Origin: Robiginitalea biformata HTCC2501
GTDB taxonomy: Bacteria; Bacteroidota; Bacteroidia; Flavobacteriales; Flavobacteriaceae
Assembly: GCF_000024125.1 (NCBI RefSeq)
Contig: NC_013222.1
Span: forward strand, 1,116,001 to 1,180,000
Length of the DNA stretch: 64,000 nt
Reading direction: 5' to 3'
Made by a program: the position numbers and the translations under genes. Shown piece by piece: positions 33,992 through 42,487 of the stretch. The notes below the pieces were generated by a model. The model worked only from the letters and a program-made list of their open reading frames with translations. It was not told where the DNA came from and ran no database searches. Positions within the stretch are counted from its first letter, which is position 1, and every line of letters begins with the position of its first letter.

Positions 33992-34881
33992 TCCTCGGCG
34001 TCCCGGGGGATCGGCAGGGGAAAACTGTATAAATTGCCCCCGCGCCCCACGCTCCGTTCATCGGCGAGGTAGACGAGGGTTTCCGTCACAAAACAAATGC
34101 CTTCCAGTTGGGTATTGGTCCTGAGGGAGATCTTCCGGGGGGGCTCTTCAAACCCGGTCCTGGCAAAGTTCTCGTAGACCCAGAGGTAGCCATACCCAAG
34201 CAAGACCAGCCGGTTTCCGCTGGGCGAAAGGGCGGCGTCGGTTACCTGGCACGCGCGCCGGTCATCGCATATGGGGATCCGGGCAAAGATTTCCGCCTCG
34301 TATTCGCCGGGTTGGTCGGGTACCCGGTAGACGGTGGCCATCCCGTTAAACGGCACCGCCCGGTTTTTGGTCACGATGTAGAGATGCCCCCCCTGGTGGA
34401 ACAGGGCTTCGGCATCAAAGAACCGCCCCTTCTTCTTGGGCGGGAATTTTTTCTGGTCGGGATAGGTAAAACGGATGGCCTCCGCGTCGATCTTGTCGCC
34501 GGGCTCCGACCGGGGGTCGGGCAGGCGGTAAATCACCAGGTCGTCCCGGTAGTTCTGGTTGTTTCCGAAGTCGCCGATATAGACCCGGTCCAACGAATCG
34601 CGGGTCATGGCCTCCCAGTCCGTATTGCGGGCATGGTCCACTTTGAACTCGCGGACCAGGTTGCCGGTGGAATCCACCTCCCGGATCTTATCCGGGTTGC
34701 TGCTATCCTCGACAATCCAGACTGTTTTCCCGTCATAGGTGATCATGCCGGAGGCCTCGTTTATAGGGCCCGGCAACCGGCAAACGTATTCCAGCTGTCC
34801 GTATTGCGTACAGCTATATCCCAGGAGGGCGGTGATTAAAATCAGGGATTGACGAAACGATTTGCTGCCGAGTTGGGCCAT
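33988..34881 (-). CDS. Putative beta-propeller lipoprotein
   Basis: This 297-residue protein has an N-terminal lipoprotein-like signal (LLGYSCTQ, Cys near 24). The body shows repeated beta-blades: INEASGMITYDGKTVWIVEDSSNPDKIREVD, DWEAMTRDSLDRVYIGDFGNN, DAEALFHQGGHLYIVTKNR, VTDAALSPSGNRLVLLGYG and LEGICFVTETLVYLADER. This resembles the SdiA-regulated and esterase-like phytase propellers, but I cannot assign a substrate. Its 3' end overlaps the 3' end of the giant lipoprotein gene, on the opposite strand. Confidence 0.75.
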   Translation of the reverse strand: MAQLGSKSFRQSLILITALLGYSCTQYGQLEYVCRLPGPINEASGMITYDGKTVWIVEDSSNPDKIREVDSTGNLVREFKVDHARNTDWEAMTRDSLDRVYIGDFGNNQNYRDDLVIYRLPDPRSEPGDKIDAEAIRFTYPDQKKFPPKKKGRFFDAEALFHQGGHLYIVTKNRAVPFNGMATVYRVPDQPGEYEAEIFARIPICDDRRACQVTDAALSPSGNRLVLLGYGYLWVYENFARTGFEEPPRKISLRTNTQLEGICFVTETLVYLADERSVGRGGNLYSFPLPIPRDAED

Positions 34882-35096
34882 ACGGAGTACATTGTATTAG
34901 GGAAGGGCCTGCGCGCGACGCTGGGGCGGATGCAGCGCCTCCGGTAGATCCGGAGCTAAAAATAAGGAATATACGGGAGGCCCTGAAGCTTTTGGGCGCC
35001 CGGAGGTCGGGGGAATTTGCGGGAATAACTGAAATGGGGGCTCAGTTAATGAATAATCCCCTATTTTTAAGTGCTAAACCAAACTATCCAGCTACC

Positions 35097-36749
35097 ATGG
35101 TCGGAATACTTTCCTTTGTGGGATTCACGCTGCTTGTAGCGGTAATCTCCTATCTCGCCACGCGTAAAACCAATGAATCCACCTCGGATGGGTACTTCCT
35201 GGGGGGGCGCAGCCTGACGGCCGGCGTCATTGCGGGGTCCCTGTTGCTCACCAACCTGTCTACCGAACAAATCGTCGGGTTGAACGGCAGCGCCTACCTC
35301 GACGGGCTATCCGTTATGGCCTGGGAGACCCTCGCGGCCATTACCATGGTGATTACCGCCGTATTCCTGTTGCCGCGCTATTTGAAAGGCGGTTTGACCA
35401 CAGTGCCCGGCTTCCTCGCCAAGCGATTCGACATCACAACTAAAACCATAACCTCCGGGCTCTTTCTCACCGGCTATGTGGTAGTACTCCTGCCGGTGAT
35501 CCTGTATTCCGGTTCGGTGGCCATCAGCGGCATGTTTAATGTGGCCGGACTCCTGGACGTTTCAGAGCCTACAGCCCGGATTATCTGTATCTGGGGCATC
35601 GGGATTATCGGGTCCATCTATGCGGTTTTCGGAGGGTTAAAGGCAGTGGCTGTTTCCGATAGTATCAACGCCATCGGCCTGCTGATCGGCGGTGTGCTGA
35701 TCCCGGTTTTCGGCCTGATGGCCATTGGGGACGGCAGCGTCATGACCGGACTGGACAACCTGATCGACAGCAGTCCGGAACGCTTCGACTCCACAGGGGA
35801 ACACTACCAGGAAGTCCCGTTCAGCACCATCTTTACAGGGATGATGCTCGTGCAGCTGTTCTATTGGGGGACCAACCAGCAGATCATCCAGCGCGCCCTC
35901 GGGGCCAAAAACCTGGCCGAAGGGCAGAAGGGGCTGCTATTGGCCTCATTTATCAAAATCCTCGGGCCGATTATCCTGGTCCTTCCGGGAATGATCGCCT
36001 ATTATTATTTCGAAGGCAACCTGGCCTCCAGTAACGACGCCTACCCGGAACTGGTTCGGGCCGTATTGCCCGGCCCGCTCGTCGGTTTCTTTGCGGCCGT
36101 ACTCTTCGGGGCCATCCTGAGTTCCTTCAACAGTGTGCTCAACTCCTCGGTAACTCTCTTCGGCATCGACATTTACAAGCAACACATCAACAAAGAGGCT
36201 TCAGAGGCCACTACGGTGAAGTACGGGAAGATCTTCGGGATTGTGCTGGCCCTGGCCGCCATGCTGGTGGCCCCGGTTATCGAAAAGGCCGGCAGTATCT
36301 TTGATTACCTGCAGGAAGTGAACGGGATATACAACATCCCGATCCTGACCATTATCGTCGTGGGGTACCTCACCCAACGCGTACCGGCCATTGCGGCTAA
36401 AATCGCCATCTTCCTCGGGTCCGGTCTCTATATCCTGAGCCAGTTCATCATCGGCCCCGGCATGGTGGAAGCTGCCCTCGAGGCGGCCCGGGAATCCGGG
36501 ATCACGGATGTGACGGCCCTTCGCAAGGTAGAGGCAGAAGCCTATCCGCATTACCTGCATATCATGGCCATCCTCTTCCTGCTGAATGTGGGGATCATGC
36601 TGCTGATCGGGAAATTGCGGCCCAAAGCCGAACCCTATGTCCTGGAATATACCAACCAGGTGGAGATTACCCCTTACCGGTATGTGAAGCAGGTCGGGCT
36701 TGCGGTGGTCGTTATCGTCATCCTGATCTATATCGCCTTTGCCAAGTAG
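35097..36749 (+). CDS. Sodium/solute symporter (SSS family)
   Basis: This 550-residue protein has about 14 transmembrane segments. The family region DGYFLGGRSLTAGVIAGSLLLTNLSTEQIVGLNG near the N terminus holds the sodium-site loop, and LFYWGTNQQIIQRALGAKNLAEGQKG is the SLC5 signature. SLC5-like members take up sugars, sialic acid, myo-inositol or similar. I start at 35097, where the hydrophobic first segment begins; the frame continues upstream to 34992, but those 35 residues are polar and unlike the family. No enzyme neighbour tells its substrate. Confidence 0.9.
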   Translation: MVGILSFVGFTLLVAVISYLATRKTNESTSDGYFLGGRSLTAGVIAGSLLLTNLSTEQIVGLNGSAYLDGLSVMAWETLAAITMVITAVFLLPRYLKGGLTTVPGFLAKRFDITTKTITSGLFLTGYVVVLLPVILYSGSVAISGMFNVAGLLDVSEPTARIICIWGIGIIGSIYAVFGGLKAVAVSDSINAIGLLIGGVLIPVFGLMAIGDGSVMTGLDNLIDSSPERFDSTGEHYQEVPFSTIFTGMMLVQLFYWGTNQQIIQRALGAKNLAEGQKGLLLASFIKILGPIILVLPGMIAYYYFEGNLASSNDAYPELVRAVLPGPLVGFFAAVLFGAILSSFNSVLNSSVTLFGIDIYKQHINKEASEATTVKYGKIFGIVLALAAMLVAPVIEKAGSIFDYLQEVNGIYNIPILTIIVVGYLTQRVPAIAAKIAIFLGSGLYILSQFIIGPGMVEAALEAARESGITDVTALRKVEAEAYPHYLHIMAILFLLNVGIMLLIGKLRPKAEPYVLEYTNQVEITPYRYVKQVGLAVVVIVILIYIAFAK

Positions 36750-36824
36750 GCGAAACGCCGTCAACCAAGCGCAGCGACGCCCGTCGGCCCCCCTGGTCAT
36801 CGCAGGGGTACGGATGCCTGGGGT

Positions 36825-37739
36825 CTAGGGTCCGGTACCGGATTCCTCCTCGCGGATCGGCAGGTAAATTTCTGCCGTCCAGTTCAGTGCATCCCCGCCC
36901 ATGTTCGGGTTGTTGAAGAAGACTTCCACCGGTTCGGGAACCACCTCAATACCGTTTTTTTCAGCGTAGTCCATCAAGGCGTACCAGGCCCGGTCCGAGG
37001 TGATGTAATTGCCGTGGTAGATGGCCTTCAGCGCCTTTTTCGGATAGAGGCGGTCATAGCTCACCAGCGGCGATTCCGGCAACTGGGTGGAGCGGATGAT
37101 CGGGAAGCAGAATTCATAGGCCAGGCTGTCGGCCTCCCGGTTCCAGCGGTTTACCACAATCATCGGCGGCCCGTTCAGGGTGACGCCTGCCGTGTTCAGC
37201 ACGCTGCCCAACAGTTCGTAGTTGTCCATCATCCCGGCGGCCTTCCCGTGCTGGGAAGTCTCCAGGGGGACGTAGGCGTAGAAGGTGGACGGCAGTTCCG
37301 CTTCGCCCACAACTTGCACTTCAAAGGCTTCCGTATGTGCCTTCAGGCCTTCGGCGAATTCCCCGATCAGGCGTACTCCCACCCGTTCGATGGTACTGTT
37401 TCCAAAGAGTACCTCCCATTTGTTTGCCAGGCTGTGGTCCCGGTCCCGGAGTTTGGCGCTTACCAATGAGGTAGAATCCGTCAGCGGCTGGATTTCCCAC
37501 TGGCAGATTAGCACGGAATCCCCGGCGCGCAGCTGCTGCCTGAGACTCAACAAATCGTCCTGGGTCACCGGGGCGTCCTCAGCCGCTACGTCCCGGTTCC
37601 AGATCTTGATGGACTGGTTGATGGCGCCCGGAAAGGTAGGGGCCTCAAAACGCACGATGTAGTCATAAGGGTATATCAGGAAGTACCCCGCGGCCCCCAG
37701 CACGAGCAGGAGGCCTGCTGCCCATAGTATTTTTTTCAT
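36825..37739 (-). CDS. Membrane-anchored GyrI-like / effector-binding-domain protein
   Basis: This 304-residue protein has an N-terminal transmembrane anchor (ILWAAGLLLVLGAAGYFLIY). A central segment (about 25-140) looks like an SRPBCC-type ligand fold, and the C-terminal half (about 160-300) matches the GyrI-like or AraC effector-binding fold: MIVVNRWNREADSLAYEFCFPI, KALKAIYHGNYITSDRAWYALMDYAEKNG, and WTAEIYLPI at the end. There is no HTH, so it may sense a hydrophobic ligand at the membrane without binding DNA. It lies 24 bases behind the haloperoxidase-like gene on the same strand. Confidence 0.78.
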   Translation of the reverse strand: MKKILWAAGLLLVLGAAGYFLIYPYDYIVRFEAPTFPGAINQSIKIWNRDVAAEDAPVTQDDLLSLRQQLRAGDSVLICQWEIQPLTDSTSLVSAKLRDRDHSLANKWEVLFGNSTIERVGVRLIGEFAEGLKAHTEAFEVQVVGEAELPSTFYAYVPLETSQHGKAAGMMDNYELLGSVLNTAGVTLNGPPMIVVNRWNREADSLAYEFCFPIIRSTQLPESPLVSYDRLYPKKALKAIYHGNYITSDRAWYALMDYAEKNGIEVVPEPVEVFFNNPNMGGDALNWTAEIYLPIREEESGTGP

Positions 37740-37763
37740 GGTTGCTACAAAAATTTCCCTGTA

Positions 37764-39224
37764 TTACTCTTCGTTTGCTGTCGTGTTTGCTGCTGCTGTC
37801 GTGTTTGCTGTTGCTGTCGTGTTCGCTGTTGCTGTCGTGTTTGCTGCTGCTGTCGTGTTCGCCGTTCCGCCAGCGGTTGCTGCCATGGCCGTCTGTCGCT
37901 GGTTCATCTCCAGTTGGTCCACGACATAGCCGCCAAGGGAACGCCCCTGGTCCAGGCCCACTTCGATTGCCATGCGATAGTGGATTCCGCCGTACATCCT
38001 GCTGATCGCGGCTTCGGCAGAGGCCTCGTTGAAGGAATTAAACGAACGGACGGGTAACCCGTAAGGCAGTTCCGTATCGTCGTCAAAAGCAAAATTGTCC
38101 CCGAAAATACTGGTCAGGGCTGTGGCTGCCGCGCCGGAGACCACACTGTGACCGCTGGTGTATTCGGGGAAGGGAGGGGTCTGCAGGACCGGCTTCCAGC
38201 TGTCGTCGATATGCTGGTTAATGAGCGTTTCCGGGCGGATCAGGTTGCTCCGGTACTTCTCGTCCCAGCAACTGATGAATCCGTCAAACAGGGCGATGGA
38301 TGTCTTCGTATAGGCGAAAACCGTTTTGTCGAAATCGCTGCCGTCCTTCCGGCAGGCAATCTTGGCAATCCCGATCCAGTGGGCCCCCGGGCTGATCTTC
38401 TTCGTGGCGAACATCAGGTGGCCGCGGGTAACGGACACGTAGGGGTTGCAATCCCAGAACCGCGCAATGGCCACCTCCTCGGATTCATCCCCTTTTTCGG
38501 TGATGGCATTGCCCACTTCGTAGACCTCCATGAGTTCCCGGTGGAAGTCGGATCCTTCCTCCATGGAGAAAGGTACGGGCGGTGCCGGTTTAAACTGGGC
38601 AGCCGAATCGATGACCAGCGTGCGGATTTTGTTCCAATGGGGTTCGATGCCTTCCATATATGCGGGCGGGGTGGGTTGCCAGCGGGACGGTTCGTCCGTG
38701 TTTACGGTGAATTTCGACATCGTCCGCGTCTGCTTGTAATTGTCCTTGTCCATCCACTCCGAGATAAAAGCGGCGACTTCCAGGCCGTAGTCCCGGGAGG
38801 CCTCAAATTCCTCCTCGTTGATTTCGGACCAACGGGAATACAGACTGTCGCGGAACTCCGTCACCCGTTCTTCCGAGAAGATGAGCTGCCGGCTCAGATC
38901 CATATGTGCCACCAGGGCAGCCAGCGGGTAGTTCACCCCGGAACCCGCTTCAGGGGAGGGGATGGGTTCCAGATCGGTGACCTGCCCGGCCAGGGACTTA
39001 TACGCCGGGTTGTGCAGGGCCATGATTTCATAGGCCGCGATATTCGGGTATACATAAATCCGGCTGGCCACTGGCGGGCTGAAGATATCGTGCACCATGA
39101 CTTCGGTGACCTTATCCACGGAGGCGTGGTAATCTTCCGGGCTGATGGTAATGGGCTCAGACTCCCCGGAACAGGAGAGCAGCAGGAAGCTCAGGGCCGC
39201 TACAATGGCAATATTCGTTTTCAT
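37764..39224 (-). CDS. Vanadium-haloperoxidase-like lipoprotein (PAP2 superfamily)
   Basis: This 486-residue protein has a lipobox LLLSCS and a helical body with the vanadate/phosphate-binding motifs of vanadium haloperoxidases and PAP2 phosphatases: FPEYTSGHSVVSGAAA and a later RMYGGIHYRMAIEVGLDQGRSLG, whose His would bind vanadate. It could halogenate organic substrates with H2O2 or act as an acid phosphatase. The C terminus is a low-complexity tail of hexapeptide repeats TTA(A/T)AN made by an 18-bp DNA repeat. It is the last gene of the FG-GAP lipoprotein operon and overlaps the gene before it by ATGA. Confidence 0.85.
   Translation of the reverse strand: MKTNIAIVAALSFLLLSCSGESEPITISPEDYHASVDKVTEVMVHDIFSPPVASRIYVYPNIAAYEIMALHNPAYKSLAGQVTDLEPIPSPEAGSGVNYPLAALVAHMDLSRQLIFSEERVTEFRDSLYSRWSEINEEEFEASRDYGLEVAAFISEWMDKDNYKQTRTMSKFTVNTDEPSRWQPTPPAYMEGIEPHWNKIRTLVIDSAAQFKPAPPVPFSMEEGSDFHRELMEVYEVGNAITEKGDESEEVAIARFWDCNPYVSVTRGHLMFATKKISPGAHWIGIAKIACRKDGSDFDKTVFAYTKTSIALFDGFISCWDEKYRSNLIRPETLINQHIDDSWKPVLQTPPFPEYTSGHSVVSGAAATALTSIFGDNFAFDDDTELPYGLPVRSFNSFNEASAEAAISRMYGGIHYRMAIEVGLDQGRSLGGYVVDQLEMNQRQTAMAATAGGTANTTAAANTTATANTTATANTTAAANTTANEE
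37774..37857. repeat. 18-bp tandem repeat in the haloperoxidase 3' end
   Basis: Four 18-bp units (37786-37803, 37804-37821, 37822-37839, 37840-37857; core TTTGCTGNTGCTGTCGTG) follow a 12-bp partial copy. Being in frame, they encode TTAxAN hexapeptides at the C terminus. Copy number is likely to vary between strains. Confidence 0.85.
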
Positions 39225-42200
39225 GGGTATGCTATTTTGGTATTTGTCAATTCGTAAACTGCTGCCGGCGCATCGTTGAAGACCACCAGCAGATAGGGTT
39301 TCTGGCCCATGCGGATCACCTCCAGCCTCCGCACGGATTGGTGCATGAGGTCCAGGCCGGTCCGGTTGGCCAAAAGTATTTTATTTTCTCCGCCTATCAA
39401 GGCCCCCGGGAATGAATCGAGGCGCCCCTGGTAGGGTTTTACCCCGAAGTAGTTGCCGGCTGCCAGGATTTCTTCCCGCCCGTCTCCGTCAAAATCGTGG
39501 GGCAGCAATTCCAGGATGGGGGCCACCTGCAGCATCGGTGCAAACGGGACGAACTCAAAGCGGCCGTTTTCATTTCTGAGGAAGCCCGAACGCAATTCGG
39601 AAACTTCCAGTACCTCCGCTTCCCGGAGGGCTTCCGGACCAAAGATTTCTTCCACCGACCGGCCTGCAAAATCTCTGTAATTCGGGTATTTCTTCCGGAG
39701 CGATACCATTTGGGAAGCCAGCTCATCCAATCCGACCAGCGGGTAATAACGGCCTTCCCTGGCCGTGGCGATCACCGGGTCCGTGCTGCCGGATTGGTCA
39801 AAATCCGACAGATAGAGACGCATCGGGAAATTTTCCGGGGCACTGAATTTGGAATTGGTCCCCCAATTCCCCAGTACGTAGTCCGTATCCCCATCCTGGT
39901 CCATATCGAACGGGGCGATGGCTTGCCACAACCCCGTAACGCGGGACGCGTCTTCTTCTGTAAACCGACCCTGCCGGTTGGCGTAGAACCGCGGGGCCAT
40001 CCATTCCCCAACTACGATCAGGTCTGTCTGACCGTCCCCGTTAAAATCCGTCCAAAGGGCATCCGTCACCATGCCCAGGCCTGTCCCGTCAAAATCCGGG
40101 GAGGGGTTGAAGAAGCCGTTTTCGTTCAGCAGCAGGTGGGAATCCGGCCGCTTCCCAAACGACCCGGTGACCGACTGGTTGCCGACAAACAGGTCCAGAT
40201 CCCCGTCCTGATCAAAATCGAAAGGCCGGATGACCGATGAGTTGGCAAAATCCTCTGGAAGGGGTTGCGCCTTGAGGCTGTCGCCCGCTTTCGTATAATA
40301 CGTGTTGGCGAGGTACTGGGAGGCGCCAAAGTAATCCGATCCCCCGTTGGCCACTACCAGGTCGTTGGCCCCGTCACCGTTGAGGTCCCGGATAACCGCG
40401 TAGATGTTTTCCTGTACGCTGTCCCGGGTGGCGGGCGGCATGGCAGAACGGACAAAGGCCGTATCCCGCTGGAGGTAGACCCGGGCGGGCTCCCGCTTGG
40501 ACCCCCCGAAATAAATATCCTCCCTGCCGTCTCCGTCCAGGTCGCCGGCTGCAACGGCCGGCCCCCGGTCCGCCAGGCTGTAGGGCAGTAGTTTTTCCCG
40601 GTTGAAATCCGTATACCGGTCTTCCCGGTGGGTAAAGTCCAGCCCCAGGTTTCCGGCTACCCGACGGAAAAGTGTCTGCTGCGGCTGCCGGTCCGGACTG
40701 GAATCGTACCGATAGGGCCGCACCTGCTCCGGGCGGACGGTTAGCGTCTGGTCAAGGCCCGGCTGCAGCAGGGTTTGAAAGGTATTGTCCGGCCAGACGA
40801 TTTGGAGGGAATCCACCCGGGTGCCCGCCGGAAATCCAAAATGGATGACGGGCTCGGAGGAAGCCTGGAACCCCCGTACCGGGAAGAGCTCCCGATACCG
40901 GACCGTACCCCCGGAATAGGCCAGCGCCTTGGTCCCGATCCCGAAGGGGTTGGACGCCCCGTGCTGCAGCCGCAGTTTCAGGAAGTGGTTGTCGCCTCCG
41001 CCCCGGTTGACCAACACAGTGGCCTCCTGGTTGATGTTGCTGATTACCAGGTCCAGGTCGCCGTCGTTGTCGAGGTCGGCGGTTGCGGTGGCGCCGGAGA
41101 GCGTGGTGTCCCGGCCAATCCAGTCCCCGGACCGGTCGGTAAACCGCAGGTCGCTGCCCCCCTGGAAAATATAGTTGTGGACATTCCCGGAGGGCATCAT
41201 GTCCAGCGCCTTCTGGTCTACCAGGCGCGTGTTGTCCATTTTGCTGCTGATCTGCTCGTTGGAGATAAACCGGACAAAATCCAGGTCATTCGGGCGTTTG
41301 GGGATGCCGTTGGAGATAAACAGGTCCTGGTGGCCATCCAGGTCGTAGTCGGCAAACAGGGCGCTCCAACTCCAGTCCGTGGCCGCCACCCCGCTCATCA
41401 GGGCGGTCTCCATAAACCGGCCGTCCGGCTGGTTTACATAGAGCATGTTCCGCGTAAACTGGTAGTAGTAGCCGAAGTCTTCCGTTCGCAATTGCTGGGT
41501 TTGCCACTTGTCGTCCCCTTCCGACGACTTCAGGGGGACCTCGTCTTCCGGCAGCATATCGAGGGATATCAGGTCGGGCCGCCCGTCGTTGTTGATGTCC
41601 GCCACGTCGCTCCCCATCGAAAAGCGGCTCGTGTGCCCGAAATACGCGCGCAGGCTTTCGGTAAACGTACCATCCCCGTTGTTCAGGTAGAAGTAATCGT
41701 CCTCGTGGAAGTCGTTGCCCACGTACAGGTCCGGGTACCCGTCCTGGTTGAAATCGGAGACTGCCAGGCCCAGGCCGTAGCCGTTGATCCCCCCGTAGAT
41801 GCCCGCCGCCTCGCTGACCTCGGTAAACCGGCCGTTGTCGTTTCGCATCAGTTTGTCGCCCGTGTCGTAGTTCCGCTGATATCGGAGGGAAGCCTTCCCG
41901 TAGGAGTCCTGGGTATGGACGGCGTGGTTCAGCAGGTACATGTCCAGGTCGCCGTCCCCGTCGTAATCGAAGAAGGCGGCATTGGAACTGAAGGTGTCAA
42001 AATCCAGGCCGTACTCCGATGCCCGTTCGGTAAAGGTGTTGTCCCCGTTGTTGATAAACAATTCGTTGTGGCCGGAGAACCCGTTGATCCCCACCACGGC
42101 GCAGACATAGATGTCCAGGAGGCCGTCCGCATTTACGTCGGCCATGACCACCCCGGTGTTCCAGGTGCTGTTGCCGGCTACCCCGGCCGATTCCGTGATA

Positions 42201-42487
42201 TCCCGGAATTTCATATCCCCCTCATTCAGGTACAGGCGGTTGGGCACCTGGTTCCCGGAAAAGTAGATATCCGGCAGGTCGTCCCCGTTGATGTCGCCCA
42301 CGGCCACGCCTCCCCCATTGTAAAAATAGAGGTAGTCCAGGATGTTCAGTTCGTTGGATTCCTGCAGCCGGTTCACAAAATCGATCCCGGTATCCGACGC
42401 CGGCGGGGCGGCAAACTGGTTACCCCCGTCCTGGCAGGATGCCAGAATGATGCCGATACATGCCAATATGCCCGTACGCTTAATCAT
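39221..42487 (-). CDS. FG-GAP/VCBS-repeat lipoprotein with ASPIC-UnbV domain (third of three)
   Basis: This 1,088-residue protein has a lipobox ILASC and a run of FG-GAP/VCBS repeats with DxNxDGxxD loops that bind calcium in integrin-like propellers (for example GDINGDDLPDIYFSGN and DYDGDGDLDMYLLN). An ASPIC-UnbV-type block near residue 540 (GIGTKALAYSGGTVRYRELFPVRGFQ) is followed by a second set of repeats. It is one of three tandem paralogues. ATG 42487 is chosen at the lipoprotein signal; it overlaps the previous stop by 8 bases. Function is unknown: probably surface recognition or substrate binding. Confidence 0.85.
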   Translation of the reverse strand: MIKRTGILACIGIILASCQDGGNQFAAPPASDTGIDFVNRLQESNELNILDYLYFYNGGGVAVGDINGDDLPDIYFSGNQVPNRLYLNEGDMKFRDITESAGVAGNSTWNTGVVMADVNADGLLDIYVCAVVGINGFSGHNELFINNGDNTFTERASEYGLDFDTFSSNAAFFDYDGDGDLDMYLLNHAVHTQDSYGKASLRYQRNYDTGDKLMRNDNGRFTEVSEAAGIYGGINGYGLGLAVSDFNQDGYPDLYVGNDFHEDDYFYLNNGDGTFTESLRAYFGHTSRFSMGSDVADINNDGRPDLISLDMLPEDEVPLKSSEGDDKWQTQQLRTEDFGYYYQFTRNMLYVNQPDGRFMETALMSGVAATDWSWSALFADYDLDGHQDLFISNGIPKRPNDLDFVRFISNEQISSKMDNTRLVDQKALDMMPSGNVHNYIFQGGSDLRFTDRSGDWIGRDTTLSGATATADLDNDGDLDLVISNINQEATVLVNRGGGDNHFLKLRLQHGASNPFGIGTKALAYSGGTVRYRELFPVRGFQASSEPVIHFGFPAGTRVDSLQIVWPDNTFQTLLQPGLDQTLTVRPEQVRPYRYDSSPDRQPQQTLFRRVAGNLGLDFTHREDRYTDFNREKLLPYSLADRGPAVAAGDLDGDGREDIYFGGSKREPARVYLQRDTAFVRSAMPPATRDSVQENIYAVIRDLNGDGANDLVVANGGSDYFGASQYLANTYYTKAGDSLKAQPLPEDFANSSVIRPFDFDQDGDLDLFVGNQSVTGSFGKRPDSHLLLNENGFFNPSPDFDGTGLGMVTDALWTDFNGDGQTDLIVVGEWMAPRFYANRQGRFTEEDASRVTGLWQAIAPFDMDQDGDTDYVLGNWGTNSKFSAPENFPMRLYLSDFDQSGSTDPVIATAREGRYYPLVGLDELASQMVSLRKKYPNYRDFAGRSVEEIFGPEALREAEVLEVSELRSGFLRNENGRFEFVPFAPMLQVAPILELLPHDFDGDGREEILAAGNYFGVKPYQGRLDSFPGALIGGENKILLANRTGLDLMHQSVRRLEVIRMGQKPYLLVVFNDAPAAVYELTNTKIAYP

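Noticed and set aside
34992..35096. N-terminal extension of the SSS symporter
   Set aside because: The 35 extra residues are polar and not like symporter N termini. The hydrophobic family region begins at 35097.
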